NCBI GenBank assembly: GCA_001970955.1
Contig: MPUH01000574.1
Location: 1 to 45,213 of the forward strand
Length of the DNA: 45,213 nucleotides
Origin: Stentor coeruleus
Lineage: Eukaryota > Ciliophora > Heterotrichea > Heterotrichida > Stentoridae
Direction of reading: 5' to 3'
The notes below the pieces were generated by a model that saw nothing but the letters and a program-made list of their open reading frames with translations, was not told the origin of the DNA and searched no databases. Position numbers and translations under genes: made by a program. This document shows, piece by piece, positions 8,789-17,334 of the stretch. Position 1 is the first letter of the stretch. Every line of letters begins with the position of its first letter.

Positions 8789-9553
8789 TTATAAAACTTT
8801 AGCTTCATTTTTCAGTTTACTAATAAGCTGGTCTACATTCTCAACCATAACCCCAGATTTCCTTTTTGCAGGTGCTTCAACATTAGCTGTATTATAATCA
8901 GGTGTTATATTGATTCCAAAACTTTCAGGGGTTAAAACTTCAATAGGTTTTTTCTTAGCTTTCATTATCGCAGGGATCGCTGTAAACCTTGGAGTATTCA
9001 ATCTAAGGTCGCAAGTCAAAACAGCAGGAGGGGCGAATTCTAAAGTTTGAAGTCCACCATCAATTTCCCTTACAGCGCGGATTTTATCATTATCAATTGT
9101 GACCTGATTAAGAAAAGTTGCTTGTGGCCAGCCTAAAAGTCCTGCAAGTATTTGGCCAGTCTGATTATTATCCCCATCAATAGACTGCTTGCCTAGAAGT
9201 ACAAGATTGAATTTGTCTCTGAGGACAAGAGCTCTTAGTATCCTAGCTACAGACAATGGGAGAAGATGGATATCAGTTCTTTCATCAACTTGAACATGGA
9301 TTGCTTTATCAGCACCCATAGCTAAAGCTGTTCTTAAGACATCAGTAGCTTGTTTTGGTCCTGCGGTCATGACTGTGATTTCTGATACTTTGCCAGCTTC
9401 TTTTAGCTTTACAGCTTCTTCGACAGCTATTTCACAGAATGGATTCATTGACATTTTCACTGTTGAAAGGTCAACACCACTGTTATCAGGCAGCAAACGA
9501 ATTTTTGCTGCGTAGTCGACTACTCTTTTTGCTGCGACTAAGACTTTAAGCAT
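8789..9553 (-). CDS. ETFB: Electron transfer flavoprotein beta subunit
   Basis: 254 residues, the normal family length. With the alpha subunit it forms the FAD/AMP-containing mitochondrial-matrix ETF. ETF takes electrons from acyl-CoA and other dehydrogenases and passes them to ETF-ubiquinone oxidoreductase. Signatures seen: GKQSIDGDNNQTGQ (121-134, nucleotide-binding), REIDGGLQT (162-170), and the dehydrogenase recognition loop DLRLNTPR (182-189) followed by IMKAKKKPIEV, where the Lys residues are methylated in animals. The start MLKVLVAAKRV matches the family start, with no obvious long presequence, as in other ETF-beta proteins. It ends with TAA. The IMPDH gene starts 47 bp downstream on the same strand. 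No alpha-subunit gene is present in the window. Confidence 0.97.
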   Translation of the reverse strand: MLKVLVAAKRVVDYAAKIRLLPDNSGVDLSTVKMSMNPFCEIAVEEAVKLKEAGKVSEITVMTAGPKQATDVLRTALAMGADKAIHVQVDERTDIHLLPLSVARILRALVLRDKFNLVLLGKQSIDGDNNQTGQILAGLLGWPQATFLNQVTIDNDKIRAVREIDGGLQTLEFAPPAVLTCDLRLNTPRFTAIPAIMKAKKKPIEVLTPESFGINITPDYNTANVEAPAKRKSGVMVENVDQLISKLKNEAKVL

Positions 9554-10185
9554 ATTTTTATAGGGTATTTTGTGGACTGCATTAACTTTCGCATATTAGT
9601 ATTGTTAACTGGGTATGGTTTAGGGAGAAGAAGATATTGTGAAGAAAAATCATGGAAATAAAGAATGTGTTTAGAAAATTATTCAATTGCCATTAAAAAT
9701 TAATCACAATTTAATAAAGTATTTATAAACCCATCAAAATTCGTGTGGAACACTCTTTAGAAAAAATCTACCATAAATTTATTAAACTTTTACATAAAAT
9801 ATAAATTCCAAACAGAAAAAAATGTAATCATAAAATCAAACTTCAACAAAACCCCATGAAAGTCTATCATCTTTTACCAAAAAAAAATTCCTTCACAAAC
9901 TCATTCTTTTATTATCCTCTAACATAACAAAATTCTTTTAATAAACCAAAAAAAACATTTACAAATCTTTATATTATACACTTAATAATTTATATTTTCT
10001 TTATACAATCATTTACTAAAAAATTACAACTTATTTCCAAAACATAAAAATCATGAAAATTTCAAATTTTCCAAAAAACCATCATTAAATCGTCCTTTCT
10101 CTATATAAATCATATAACTTTACTATAGCATATAAATTGATTTAACTCTTACCATATTTTTTCTCTACTCATATTTTCGTTAATA
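9554..10185. other. Intergenic region
   Basis: 632 nt, very AT-rich. It is G-containing just above the ETFB start (9570-9660) and A/C-rich from about 9700 to 10180, consistent with promoters facing away on both sides. No reading frame or RNA gene recognised. Confidence 0.6.
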
Positions 10186-10984
10186 ATGTATTCAAACAAT
10201 AAGGCTAACAACTTTGATAATGAAGATCAAATAGACAAAACAAAAACAAGTCTTATCAAGATTTCAACAATTTTAAATCCTTTTCGTATCCTAATAAATC
10301 TCGATTTGGCCATTCTTTATTACAAGTGTCAAATCTTGATATTTCATATTATAAAGCTGATATCTCAAGATTCCAATCACAAAAGAAAAAAAGATGAATT
10401 AGCTAAAAAAAAGATCATGTGGAATGAATGAATTAATGCTAAAAAATATAGGGAAAATGAAGAAATTAAAGAAATTATGGAACATGAAGAAGAAATGACG
10501 ATTCAAAAAATTGAGCTTAAGAAAATGATGGAAGATATTGAGAAAAACCAAAAATGGATTGAGAGAAAAGATAAAGACGAAGAGTTTTTTGCTTTAAAAG
10601 AAACTAAGGAAAAACTTTTAAAAAAAGAAAAGCGAAAAGATACTGATTTTATGAGAATTGAAAGAGAAAAAAATATTTATAAGTAGAGGGTTATAGAAGA
10701 GAATAAGGAAAAAATTAGAATCGATCAGGAGGAAAAACGGAAATATTTTTTGGAATCTTTAGTTGTAGCTAAAAGAAGAAAGGGTAAGATTGAAAAAAGA
10801 ATCACAGTATGAGCTGCAACAAGAAATAATTAAAAAACGTGAACTTGTGAGTATTTTTTTTTAAATGTTTTTGTTGTTTATTTGTATTAGAATTTTTTTT
10901 TTGAAGAGGATTATGAACTTATTTTACAAAACAGTTTGAGTCAAAAGTCTTGCTTAGACAAAATTGGCATGTTTTTATCTAATT
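10186..10984 (+). pseudogene. Decayed Lys/Glu-rich coiled-coil gene
   Basis: Protein-like sequence runs through this stretch but is broken repeatedly. From 10186 one frame gives MYSNNKANNF. Between about 10246 and 10385 better protein-like sequence lies in another frame (SYQDFNNF, FGHSLLQVSNLDI). From about 10391 the first frame resumes with Lys/Glu-rich coiled coil (INAKKYRENEEIKEIMEHEE), interrupted by TGA at 10429-10431 and TAG at 10684-10686. A GT-AG stretch of 16 nt at 10784-10799, if removed, continues the frame as ESQYELQQEIIKKREL. A last coding-like piece (EEDYELILQNSLSQ, ending TAA) lies at 10903-10984. At least two frame changes in A-runs and two in-frame stops favour a pseudogene. 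Sequencing indels in A-runs are the main alternative. Confidence 0.6.
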
Positions 10985-12236
10985 AAAATTATGATAAATT
11001 ATTTTTATAAGAAGAGAGATGTTGGATATGATGAGAATTTTAGTTTTGGGATTATTTTAAGGATTATGATTTTTGTTTTGGTATAGGAATTTATGAGTAT
11101 TTTTGTTTATGTTAAGAATATAATTCCTTGTACTTATTTTTAATCGAAGTTTGAGTTTATGTCTTTTATAAGAGTAATTATTATAAATATTTTAATAGTA
11201 ATGGATTTTTAGGTTCCTTGATTTTAAAGTAAACCTCTACATATTTACATCGCCCTTAAATGTTATTAATATCTTATCTCTTAGAATTTTCACACCCATT
11301 AATATTTACAAACTTTTACTGGTCATATTTTTAATCCATATATGTATCTACAATTCCACCTATTGATTATATTCCTAATTCATATATTTTCATAATCCTT
11401 CATGATATTCTTAACCTATATACTAACATTCTCTGCATCTATTTTATGATTTTCCATAAATACATTATATTTTTGTGTATAAACCTTATGCAAATAAGCC
11501 CAATATACTACAATCAATATTTTCCTAATAATTTAGTTGTTGTATTTCCTATTATAATAAGGCTTATATATAAATAATACTCTTAGCTTATGTTATATTT
11601 ATTAATATTTCTTACATAAAATCTATCCGAAATCTTCTCAATAAAATGCTAAGTTTTATATAATATCAAAATTCTAGAACTGCAAAATATATTCTGCAGT
11701 ATGATAATATGTTGAGGTTATAGATTTATAACGATCTTGTCCTCTGGGTATCTCAGATATGAACTATTATTTTTTTGTTTTGAATTTCAGGAACTTTTGG
11801 AAAACTTAATAGTTATTGTTGTCTTAGACTCTAATTCAAATGTATCTTGTGTTATTTTAAGATGTATTGAATTTTCTACCCCAGTCTCTTATAAGGACAA
11901 CTTTAAATAAAAAATACTTTAAGATCTTTCACGATACAATAATTTCTATATAACTGGATTTGGGAATAATTATTGAATATTGGATTTTATGATGAAAATA
12001 GGATGCGAATATTAGAAAAATTATACAGAAAATAGTGATTGAGATCTTGAAAGGAGGTTCAGATAATCGGCATTTTGAGTAAGGGGAAGAGAAGAGTAAA
12101 GCAATTTAATAACCAAGTGAGATAGGATAAGTGAAGATTAAAAGAGTTTGAGAATAAAAGTTGAAAATGATGAAAGATAATTTTATTCTGGGATAGTATT
12201 GAAAACTTGGACTGATTAGTCTTCTAAAGTAATTAA
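10985..12236. other. Gene-free region
   Basis: About 1.25 kb of AT-rich DNA with stops in all frames at short spacing. I recognise no protein, tRNA, repeat or structured RNA. The plus strand is G/T-rich to about 11210, C-containing from 11220 to 11660, then purine-rich (AG) from about 11990 to 12180. This could be remains of the decayed gene plus flanks. Confidence 0.5.
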
Positions 12237-12425
12237 CTATTTAAATTTTGGGTATTTCTTTGATATGTAGCCTCCAATGAGCCTATAAGTTATGTAATGG
12301 CCCAATCCAAAGAGAAAACCTCTAGCTACTTGCTTTAATACATTATTTTTGATGTAATTGATTACAGCCTGAACTCCTTGCCTCTCTTGCCTCTCTTGAT
12401 CATCATCCTTGTAATCGTCTTCCAT
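12237..12425 (-). CDS. Small basic protein with one possible membrane helix
   Basis: 62 residues, family not recognised. It begins with an acidic, charged stretch (MEDDYKDDDQ, then ERQERQ from a 9-nt tandem repeat). It continues with an amphipathic helix and a Gly-rich hydrophobic segment (about 36-53, RGFLFGLGHYITYRLIGGYI) that could be a single membrane helix, and ends in a basic tail (SKKYPKFK). The layout resembles small mitochondrial inner- or outer-membrane subunits, but I cannot name one. It ends with TAG. Support comes only from the plausible composition and the reading frame, since so short a frame can occur by chance. Confidence 0.5.
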   Translation of the reverse strand: MEDDYKDDDQERQERQGVQAVINYIKNNVLKQVARGFLFGLGHYITYRLIGGYISKKYPKFK

Positions 12426-12675
12426 TTATAATCTTAATCAAATCGTCATATTTTTATAAGAAACATAATCATCTCCTAATAACATTTCTAAAGGAGATTC
12501 TCATATAAAAAACTCACAAAAACAAAAAACCAAATCAGAAATTCCACAAAAAATGCTTCAGCTTATATCTCACTACCAAGTAAAATCTCTCTAATAAAAA
12601 ACCAAACTTAATAAATCTCATGCCATAACCTATAACAACATAATAAATTTATTAATAAAATCCCCAAATAAAATT

Positions 12676-13272
12676 CTAAAATTTTGTAAACACATTATAT
12701 TTTTCTTCTTCATCTATTTCTGAATTTACAATATCTTCTAAGAGATCCTCAGCAATTTTATGATCAAAATCTTCAGATTTAAGTTGTGGTCTCAAAGGGT
12801 TTTGTTGTCTTAAAGATAGACTAACCCAAGAACTTTTTTTGTTTTTTTTTTGTCGGAATTTTTTTTCACCTTGGCTCCGACTAGAGTTTAAAGCTGGCAT
12901 ACAAGGGGTAAGATTATGTTTTTTCATATTTTCATAAGGGAAAAATTTTTTGCATTGAAGACACTGAGTTGTTCTGGCTTTGCATTTATTAAAATGCTCG
13001 TTATAATCAATATATGATAAATGAAGCTCACATATTTGACACTCGATAAATGAATTAACACAAGAATGATTATTAAGTTGCCAGAATTCTACTTGAAGTC
13101 CACATCTTGAACATGGGGTTAGATTATGGAATTTCTCATCGTGAGAAGATTTTTCTTTTGAACTTATCATTAGCATACAAGAACATAAATAGAAATACCT
13201 TGAACAGTGGATTATATGGAGTTCATATGATTGTTGTGATATCATACTACTACAGTTATCACATTTTTCCAT
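12676..13272 (-). CDS. TRAF-type (XAF1/TRAFD1-like) zinc-finger protein
   Basis: 198 residues. The first ~125 residues are a run of C-x2-C...H-x1-4-C zinc-finger units: C4/C7/H19/C23, a degenerate unit around C30-H49, C54/C57/H69/C71, C78/C81/H93/C97 and C104/C107/H119/C124. This spacing is that of TRAF-type fingers as in XAF1 and TRAFD1, which act as protein-binding scaffolds in signalling. There is no RING or MATH domain. The region from 128 to 162 is basic (Lys/Arg/Ser) and the C-terminus is acidic. The start at MEKCDNC puts the first finger right at the N-terminus, as in XAF1. It ends with TAG. The specific function in a ciliate is unknown. Confidence 0.8.
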   Translation of the reverse strand: MEKCDNCSSMISQQSYELHIIHCSRYFYLCSCMLMISSKEKSSHDEKFHNLTPCSRCGLQVEFWQLNNHSCVNSFIECQICELHLSYIDYNEHFNKCKARTTQCLQCKKFFPYENMKKHNLTPCMPALNSSRSQGEKKFRQKKNKKSSWVSLSLRQQNPLRPQLKSEDFDHKIAEDLLEDIVNSEIDEEEKYNVFTKF

Positions 13273-13918
13273 TTTATATGCCTTAAAAATTGTAATGTTT
13301 GTATTTTTTTTTAGATGGAGTAATTTTTTATAATATTTAGATGAGAGTAATGAAGTTTTGTTTGGGATTTTATATGTAAAAGTCGAACTTCGGTTATGGT
13401 TTAAGGTGAGAAGTTAAATAAGCTTATTATTTTCATATCCAAATACAAACTATTTTATTGATATTATAATCAAAATTCACATACTCAATAGGAAATCATA
13501 GCTGGTCTTCAAATAAATTCAATTATAACTAAAACTACAGTTGAAATATTCTTGTAATAAAAGATTAATTTTATTCACTTTTCAGAACTTTTACTTCTTA
13601 AGACTAGATGCATTTTAATCAATTTTGGCAGCAGTGAATGTTTTATATTCTCTTTCAGCACCCAAGATACAATAAAATTCTACTTTAAACAACAATTATT
13701 TCACATATCTTATAATAAGAAGACGGTAATATAAACATACAACCCGATTAATAAATTTAAATCAAAAATTGCCGAAGCATCACCGCAAGTATCTCAAATC
13801 TTTAATAGCAAAACCTCATCATTACAAGTAGTTTCATAATAAATCAATACAAAAATCTAACCTATTATTCTAATATGAAAAATCTAAGATCGGAGTATCT
13901 AAGAAATCTATATAAATC
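13273..13918. other. Divergent intergenic region
   Basis: 646 nt between a minus-strand and a plus-strand gene, so it must contain both promoters. The left end is G/T-rich and the right end A/C-rich, the same outward-facing C-rich-upstream pattern as elsewhere. No gene or repeat recognised. Confidence 0.55.
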
Positions 13919-14338
13919 ATGATCATAATCTTCTTATATGCTTTAAAAGTCTATAGCTGTGAAGTTTGGCAGGTACAACATGATGAAGGATGTATCAACA
14001 TATGCAAAGACATGTATTATAATACAACAACCAGTAAATGTGAAGAATTTCAAGAATGCGATAAAGGGGAATATTTAAGTATTTCTAATAACACTTGTAT
14101 TGGAAGTTGTGCTAATGGTTATTATATTACAGGTATATGTAATTGTTATGCTGGATGGAAGTTAACAAACAGTAAATGTATTCCTGATCAAACATATAAC
14201 ATAAAAAATGATTACATTCTTGGATTAGACTGGTTTTATTGGGGTATAATTTCTTTAATTATATTGAATTGCTCTTATATTAGTATTTGTTACTTTAGAA
14301 TCAAAAGACAATCAAAAAAACTTGTTTCAAGAGTTTGA
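13919..14338 (+). CDS. Secreted/membrane Cys-rich protein, possibly the N-terminal part of a split gene
   Basis: 139 residues. A signal peptide (MIIIFLYALKVYSC) is followed by a Cys-rich ectodomain of about 75 residues with growth-factor-receptor-like spacing (C.. CINICKDMYYNTTTSKC.. C..GEYLSISNNTC..SCANGYY..GICNC..GWKL..SKC). Then come one membrane helix (about 103-125) and a short basic tail. It ends with TGA, the only intact-looking frame in the window that does so. The same frame reads on for 16 codons to a TAG at 14387 and then enters the next membrane-protein frame at 14408. No 15- or 16-nt GT-AG intron that would join them was found. Two genes, or one gene broken by stops, are both possible. 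Confidence 0.6.
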   Translation: MIIIFLYALKVYSCEVWQVQHDEGCINICKDMYYNTTTSKCEEFQECDKGEYLSISNNTCIGSCANGYYITGICNCYAGWKLTNSKCIPDQTYNIKNDYILGLDWFYWGIISLIILNCSYISICYFRIKRQSKKLVSRV

Positions 14339-14407
14339 GGATTTTATAATTATTTAGCTTATAAGATAAAAACATTTATGTTTAATTAGAATAATTGTAT
14401 AGTAAAT

Positions 14408-14908
14408 ATGGAGCTTGTAGCTTGCTTGTGGAGTTATGATGATAGGTGGATGTTTGAAAGCAAGTTTACTAAAGGAGCTTGGATGCTGAGCTTTGGGTTT
14501 CAGAGTGTGATTTGTTTATCAAGTGCGATTATTGGATTTTATAGTACTGAAATTGATATGTGGATAGGGTTTAGGGTGTTGATATCTTTAGGATTGGCAT
14601 GTTGTTGTTTGCTTCTTGCAATAACATATGAGAGTAGGAGAAAAACAGTAAGGAAACAGTGGAGTGCTGAAATTCTTGTCTCTCTTGCAGGTATTATCAA
14701 TTTGATTCTCACATGGAATTTAGTTAACTTTTTTGATCAGAGTGAGTATATAAGATATTCATCACAAGTTCAGATATTACTATACATTTTAGTGCTTGCA
14801 TTACCAATAATTACATCAATTGGGTGCATTTTAGTAAAAGTTTCTTGTATGATTATATCAATTCTTTTCCCGAGAGCGTTTATTAAAATAAAACCTTTCA
14901 AACACTAA
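14408..14908 (+). CDS. Multi-pass membrane protein, possibly the C-terminal part of the preceding gene
   Basis: 166 residues with four predicted membrane helices (roughly 24-44, 51-71, 89-107 and 122-150) and a Lys-rich end. It is preceded in the same reading frame, 69 nt away, by a frame coding for a signal peptide, Cys-rich ectodomain and single helix. Large ciliate surface proteins often consist of a Cys-rich ectodomain followed by a multi-helix C-terminal module, so the two pieces together would make a natural protein. Alone it lacks any recognised domain. It ends with TAA. Confidence 0.55.
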   Translation: MELVACLWSYDDRWMFESKFTKGAWMLSFGFQSVICLSSAIIGFYSTEIDMWIGFRVLISLGLACCCLLLAITYESRRKTVRKQWSAEILVSLAGIINLILTWNLVNFFDQSEYIRYSSQVQILLYILVLALPIITSIGCILVKVSCMIISILFPRAFIKIKPFKH

Positions 14909-15540
14909 ATACATTCATAAATTATCTATAGCACTTCGTTCTGTATTTTCAAATTCTTGCTGTTTGATTATTAAATTCTATTTATTTTAATAATCACTTC
15001 TTCATTTTCCCAAAAAAGTTAGCATAAGGCTTTGGATTATAATTAAAACTCTATAAAGTATTCTAAATGCTATAAAAAAACTATTTCTCAATAATAAAAC
15101 TTTTTACTTATTATATATAAGAAACCAAAGCCTCAATTTCTATTCTATAATTCTTTAATGTATAAAAAAAAAATCTTATACCATTTTCTATTTACTATAA
15201 TATTATCTAAAACTCATACACAACTGTTAGTTTTTATCCAAAAATCAAAATCTACCATATAATTTATATCATAATATCTATACACAATTTTTTCCAATCA
15301 TTCTAAATCATCATAACTAAATACCAAAAATCAACTAAACCTTTTCTTTTAAAACTATAAACAACATATCATCTAAGCCTAAAAATCTTCACAAACATTA
15401 TAATAACAAAAATTAAATCATAAACCAATTATAACTTTACTTCTTATAATAACAAATATTAAATTGTTTCATATATAAAAATAACTCCTACTCAATAACA
15501 AAATTATCAAAAATAGTTTTTCCTATGACATAATTTATAA
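14909..15540. other. Intergenic region
   Basis: 632 nt between plus-strand genes, strongly A/C-rich and G-poor through most of its length (about 15120-15530). This is the composition of a promoter/5' flank in this window. No gene or structured element recognised. Confidence 0.55.
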
Positions 15541-17121
15541 ATGGATAGTTTTTCCGAAAGGCAATCGGAATGCTCTTCAGTAATAGATACTGATGAACAG
15601 AAATCTTCTTTAAAAGAAACTATGAAAAAAATTGTGATAGCCAAAAAACAACTTAGATCATATGAAAAACTACTTGCGGATAAAGAAAGAATTATTGAAG
15701 AACGATCACAGAATTTAAAAGAACAAAGTGATAAATTGGCCCAAGAGAAAAGATTGTTCGAGTCACAATTTCATGATTTTTTAAGTCAAAAAGAAAATCT
15801 TGAGCTTGAACAGGCACTTTTAAACAAAGAAAAATTAGAGTTTCACCAATCACGTCAAAAATTTCACTTGAAAAAATCAAAACACAAACAAGCTAAATCT
15901 GAAATATCAGCATTGCAAACTAAAACAGAAGAAAATTTTAAAAGAAGTGAATTTATTAAGATCCAGCAACAACAAGATTATGAAAACATTAAAAAAGCCC
16001 AAGAGAAAATTAAAAGAGAAAATGCAATCTTATTAGCTCAAATCAATACATTAGCAGAAAAAAGAAACGAACTTGAAAAAATCAAGGAGTCTATAGAAAA
16101 AACACAAAAGTCAACAGAAGAAGATAAACAAAAGGTTAAAAATGAACTTGAAAGGATTAGAAAATTGAAAGATGACCTGACAAAAGAACGGGTAGTTCTT
16201 AGAAAGGAAATCAAAGATACTGAGAATGCCCGAAAAAAATATGAAGATGATAGTTATGTCCGAGGCTCAGTGTGTTCAACAGCACGAAACAATGAACCCA
16301 GTGAGGCAAACAAACTCATGGAAAGTCTTCAAGCACAAATCGAAGTCTACAACAAAGAAATATCAATCCGAGAACTACGTCTACAAGAAAAAGAAGCAAA
16401 ACTTCTTACCAACCAATCCCTTATATACAAAAATTACCAAAGACAATTAGAAATCGAGTCGTCTTTAAAAAAAACAAAAGATGAATTAAATGTCATAAAC
16501 AAAGATATCATCTCAGAACTCGAAAATCTCTATAATACTTTTAAAAATATCATCGAAGAAACTAAAACCAAAGCTCAAATCATCAGAAATCTATGTGAAA
16601 AAATAACCCAAGACTCAGAATTAATAACAGAAATCAAAGCATTAACAGCTGAACAGCAAAATAGAATTGATAAACAAATAGAAGAAATTAATTTAAAAGA
16701 AAAAAGATTATTAGAAATGAGTCATAATATTGAAGAAAGACAAAGTAATATGTCGTTTACATCTGATACTAGAGTTGATAGTTTAATAGGAGAACTTGAA
16801 GGTAATATTAGAGCATTAAAAGATAAACAAGAGGATATTAATAAAGAAGCTGAGGAAAATAGTAAAACTGCTGAGTATTTGAAGAAATCGATACAGGAAA
16901 TCGAAGAAAGTAAAAGTTCTTTGATGAAGGAAAAAATGAAGATTAGGGAAAAAAATGTTCTTATTGAGAAAAAACAAAAGACTTTAAATGATAAATATAG
17001 TGAGTTAGAAACTGTTAAGAAAGCCCTTGATATGAAAGCTATTGAATTGAAGTTTTTAGAGAAGGAACTGAGTTTTCAGAAGATTAAAAACTCAGAGCTT
17101 TTCAATGGAAGCGGGAAATAA
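15541..17121 (+). CDS. Long coiled-coil protein
   Basis: 526 residues. Almost the entire chain after residue 25 is Lys/Glu/Gln/Leu-rich heptad-type sequence (for example ERIIEERSQNLKEQSDKLAQ). Short Ser-rich breaks near 240-255 and 400-410 give three coiled-coil blocks. No enzymatic domain or signal peptide is visible, which suggests a cytoskeletal, basal-body or cortical scaffold. That is inference from composition only. The 3' end of the gene, including its TAA stop and about 20 nt after it, is duplicated in tandem (period 76 nt). Codon composition changes inside the gene: C-rich near 16250-16450, C-poor by 16900-17050. Confidence 0.85.
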   Translation: MDSFSERQSECSSVIDTDEQKSSLKETMKKIVIAKKQLRSYEKLLADKERIIEERSQNLKEQSDKLAQEKRLFESQFHDFLSQKENLELEQALLNKEKLEFHQSRQKFHLKKSKHKQAKSEISALQTKTEENFKRSEFIKIQQQQDYENIKKAQEKIKRENAILLAQINTLAEKRNELEKIKESIEKTQKSTEEDKQKVKNELERIRKLKDDLTKERVVLRKEIKDTENARKKYEDDSYVRGSVCSTARNNEPSEANKLMESLQAQIEVYNKEISIRELRLQEKEAKLLTNQSLIYKNYQRQLEIESSLKKTKDELNVINKDIISELENLYNTFKNIIEETKTKAQIIRNLCEKITQDSELITEIKALTAEQQNRIDKQIEEINLKEKRLLEMSHNIEERQSNMSFTSDTRVDSLIGELEGNIRALKDKQEDINKEAEENSKTAEYLKKSIQEIEESKSSLMKEKMKIREKNVLIEKKQKTLNDKYSELETVKKALDMKAIELKFLEKELSFQKIKNSELFNGSGK

Positions 17122-17220
17122 TTTAAGTTTATATAAAAATTGTGAGCTTTTGCAGAGGATTAAAAACTCAGAGCTTTTCAATGGAAGCGGGAAATAATTT
17201 AAGTTTATATAAAAATTGTG
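17082..17220. repeat. 76-nt tandem duplication of the end of the coiled-coil gene
   Basis: Bases 17082-17144 recur exactly at 17158-17220. The 13 nt between the copies resemble, with small changes, the sequence before the first copy (GAGTTTTCAGAA versus GAGCTTTTGCAGAG). The duplicated unit carries the last codons, the TAA stop and part of the 3' flank. It may be real. It may also be an unmerged assembly join in which the divergent 13 nt are low-quality read end, as with the two N-marked joins. Confidence 0.85.
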
Positions 17221-17334
17221 ATAGTTTTTTGAATGGAACAAAACTTTTGTATCAATATTAAAAAAACAGTTAAACTTGCATTCAAACCACTATCAAAGGC
17301 AGCGCGGCTAGTTAGATAAGAATCATATAAAAAT

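Noticed and set aside
10684-10700. Intron of 14 or 17 nt that would remove the TAG in the broken coiled-coil gene
   Set aside because: Neither length matches the 15/16-nt class, and removal would shift the frame while the unspliced frame continues coiled-coil sequence on both sides of the TAG.
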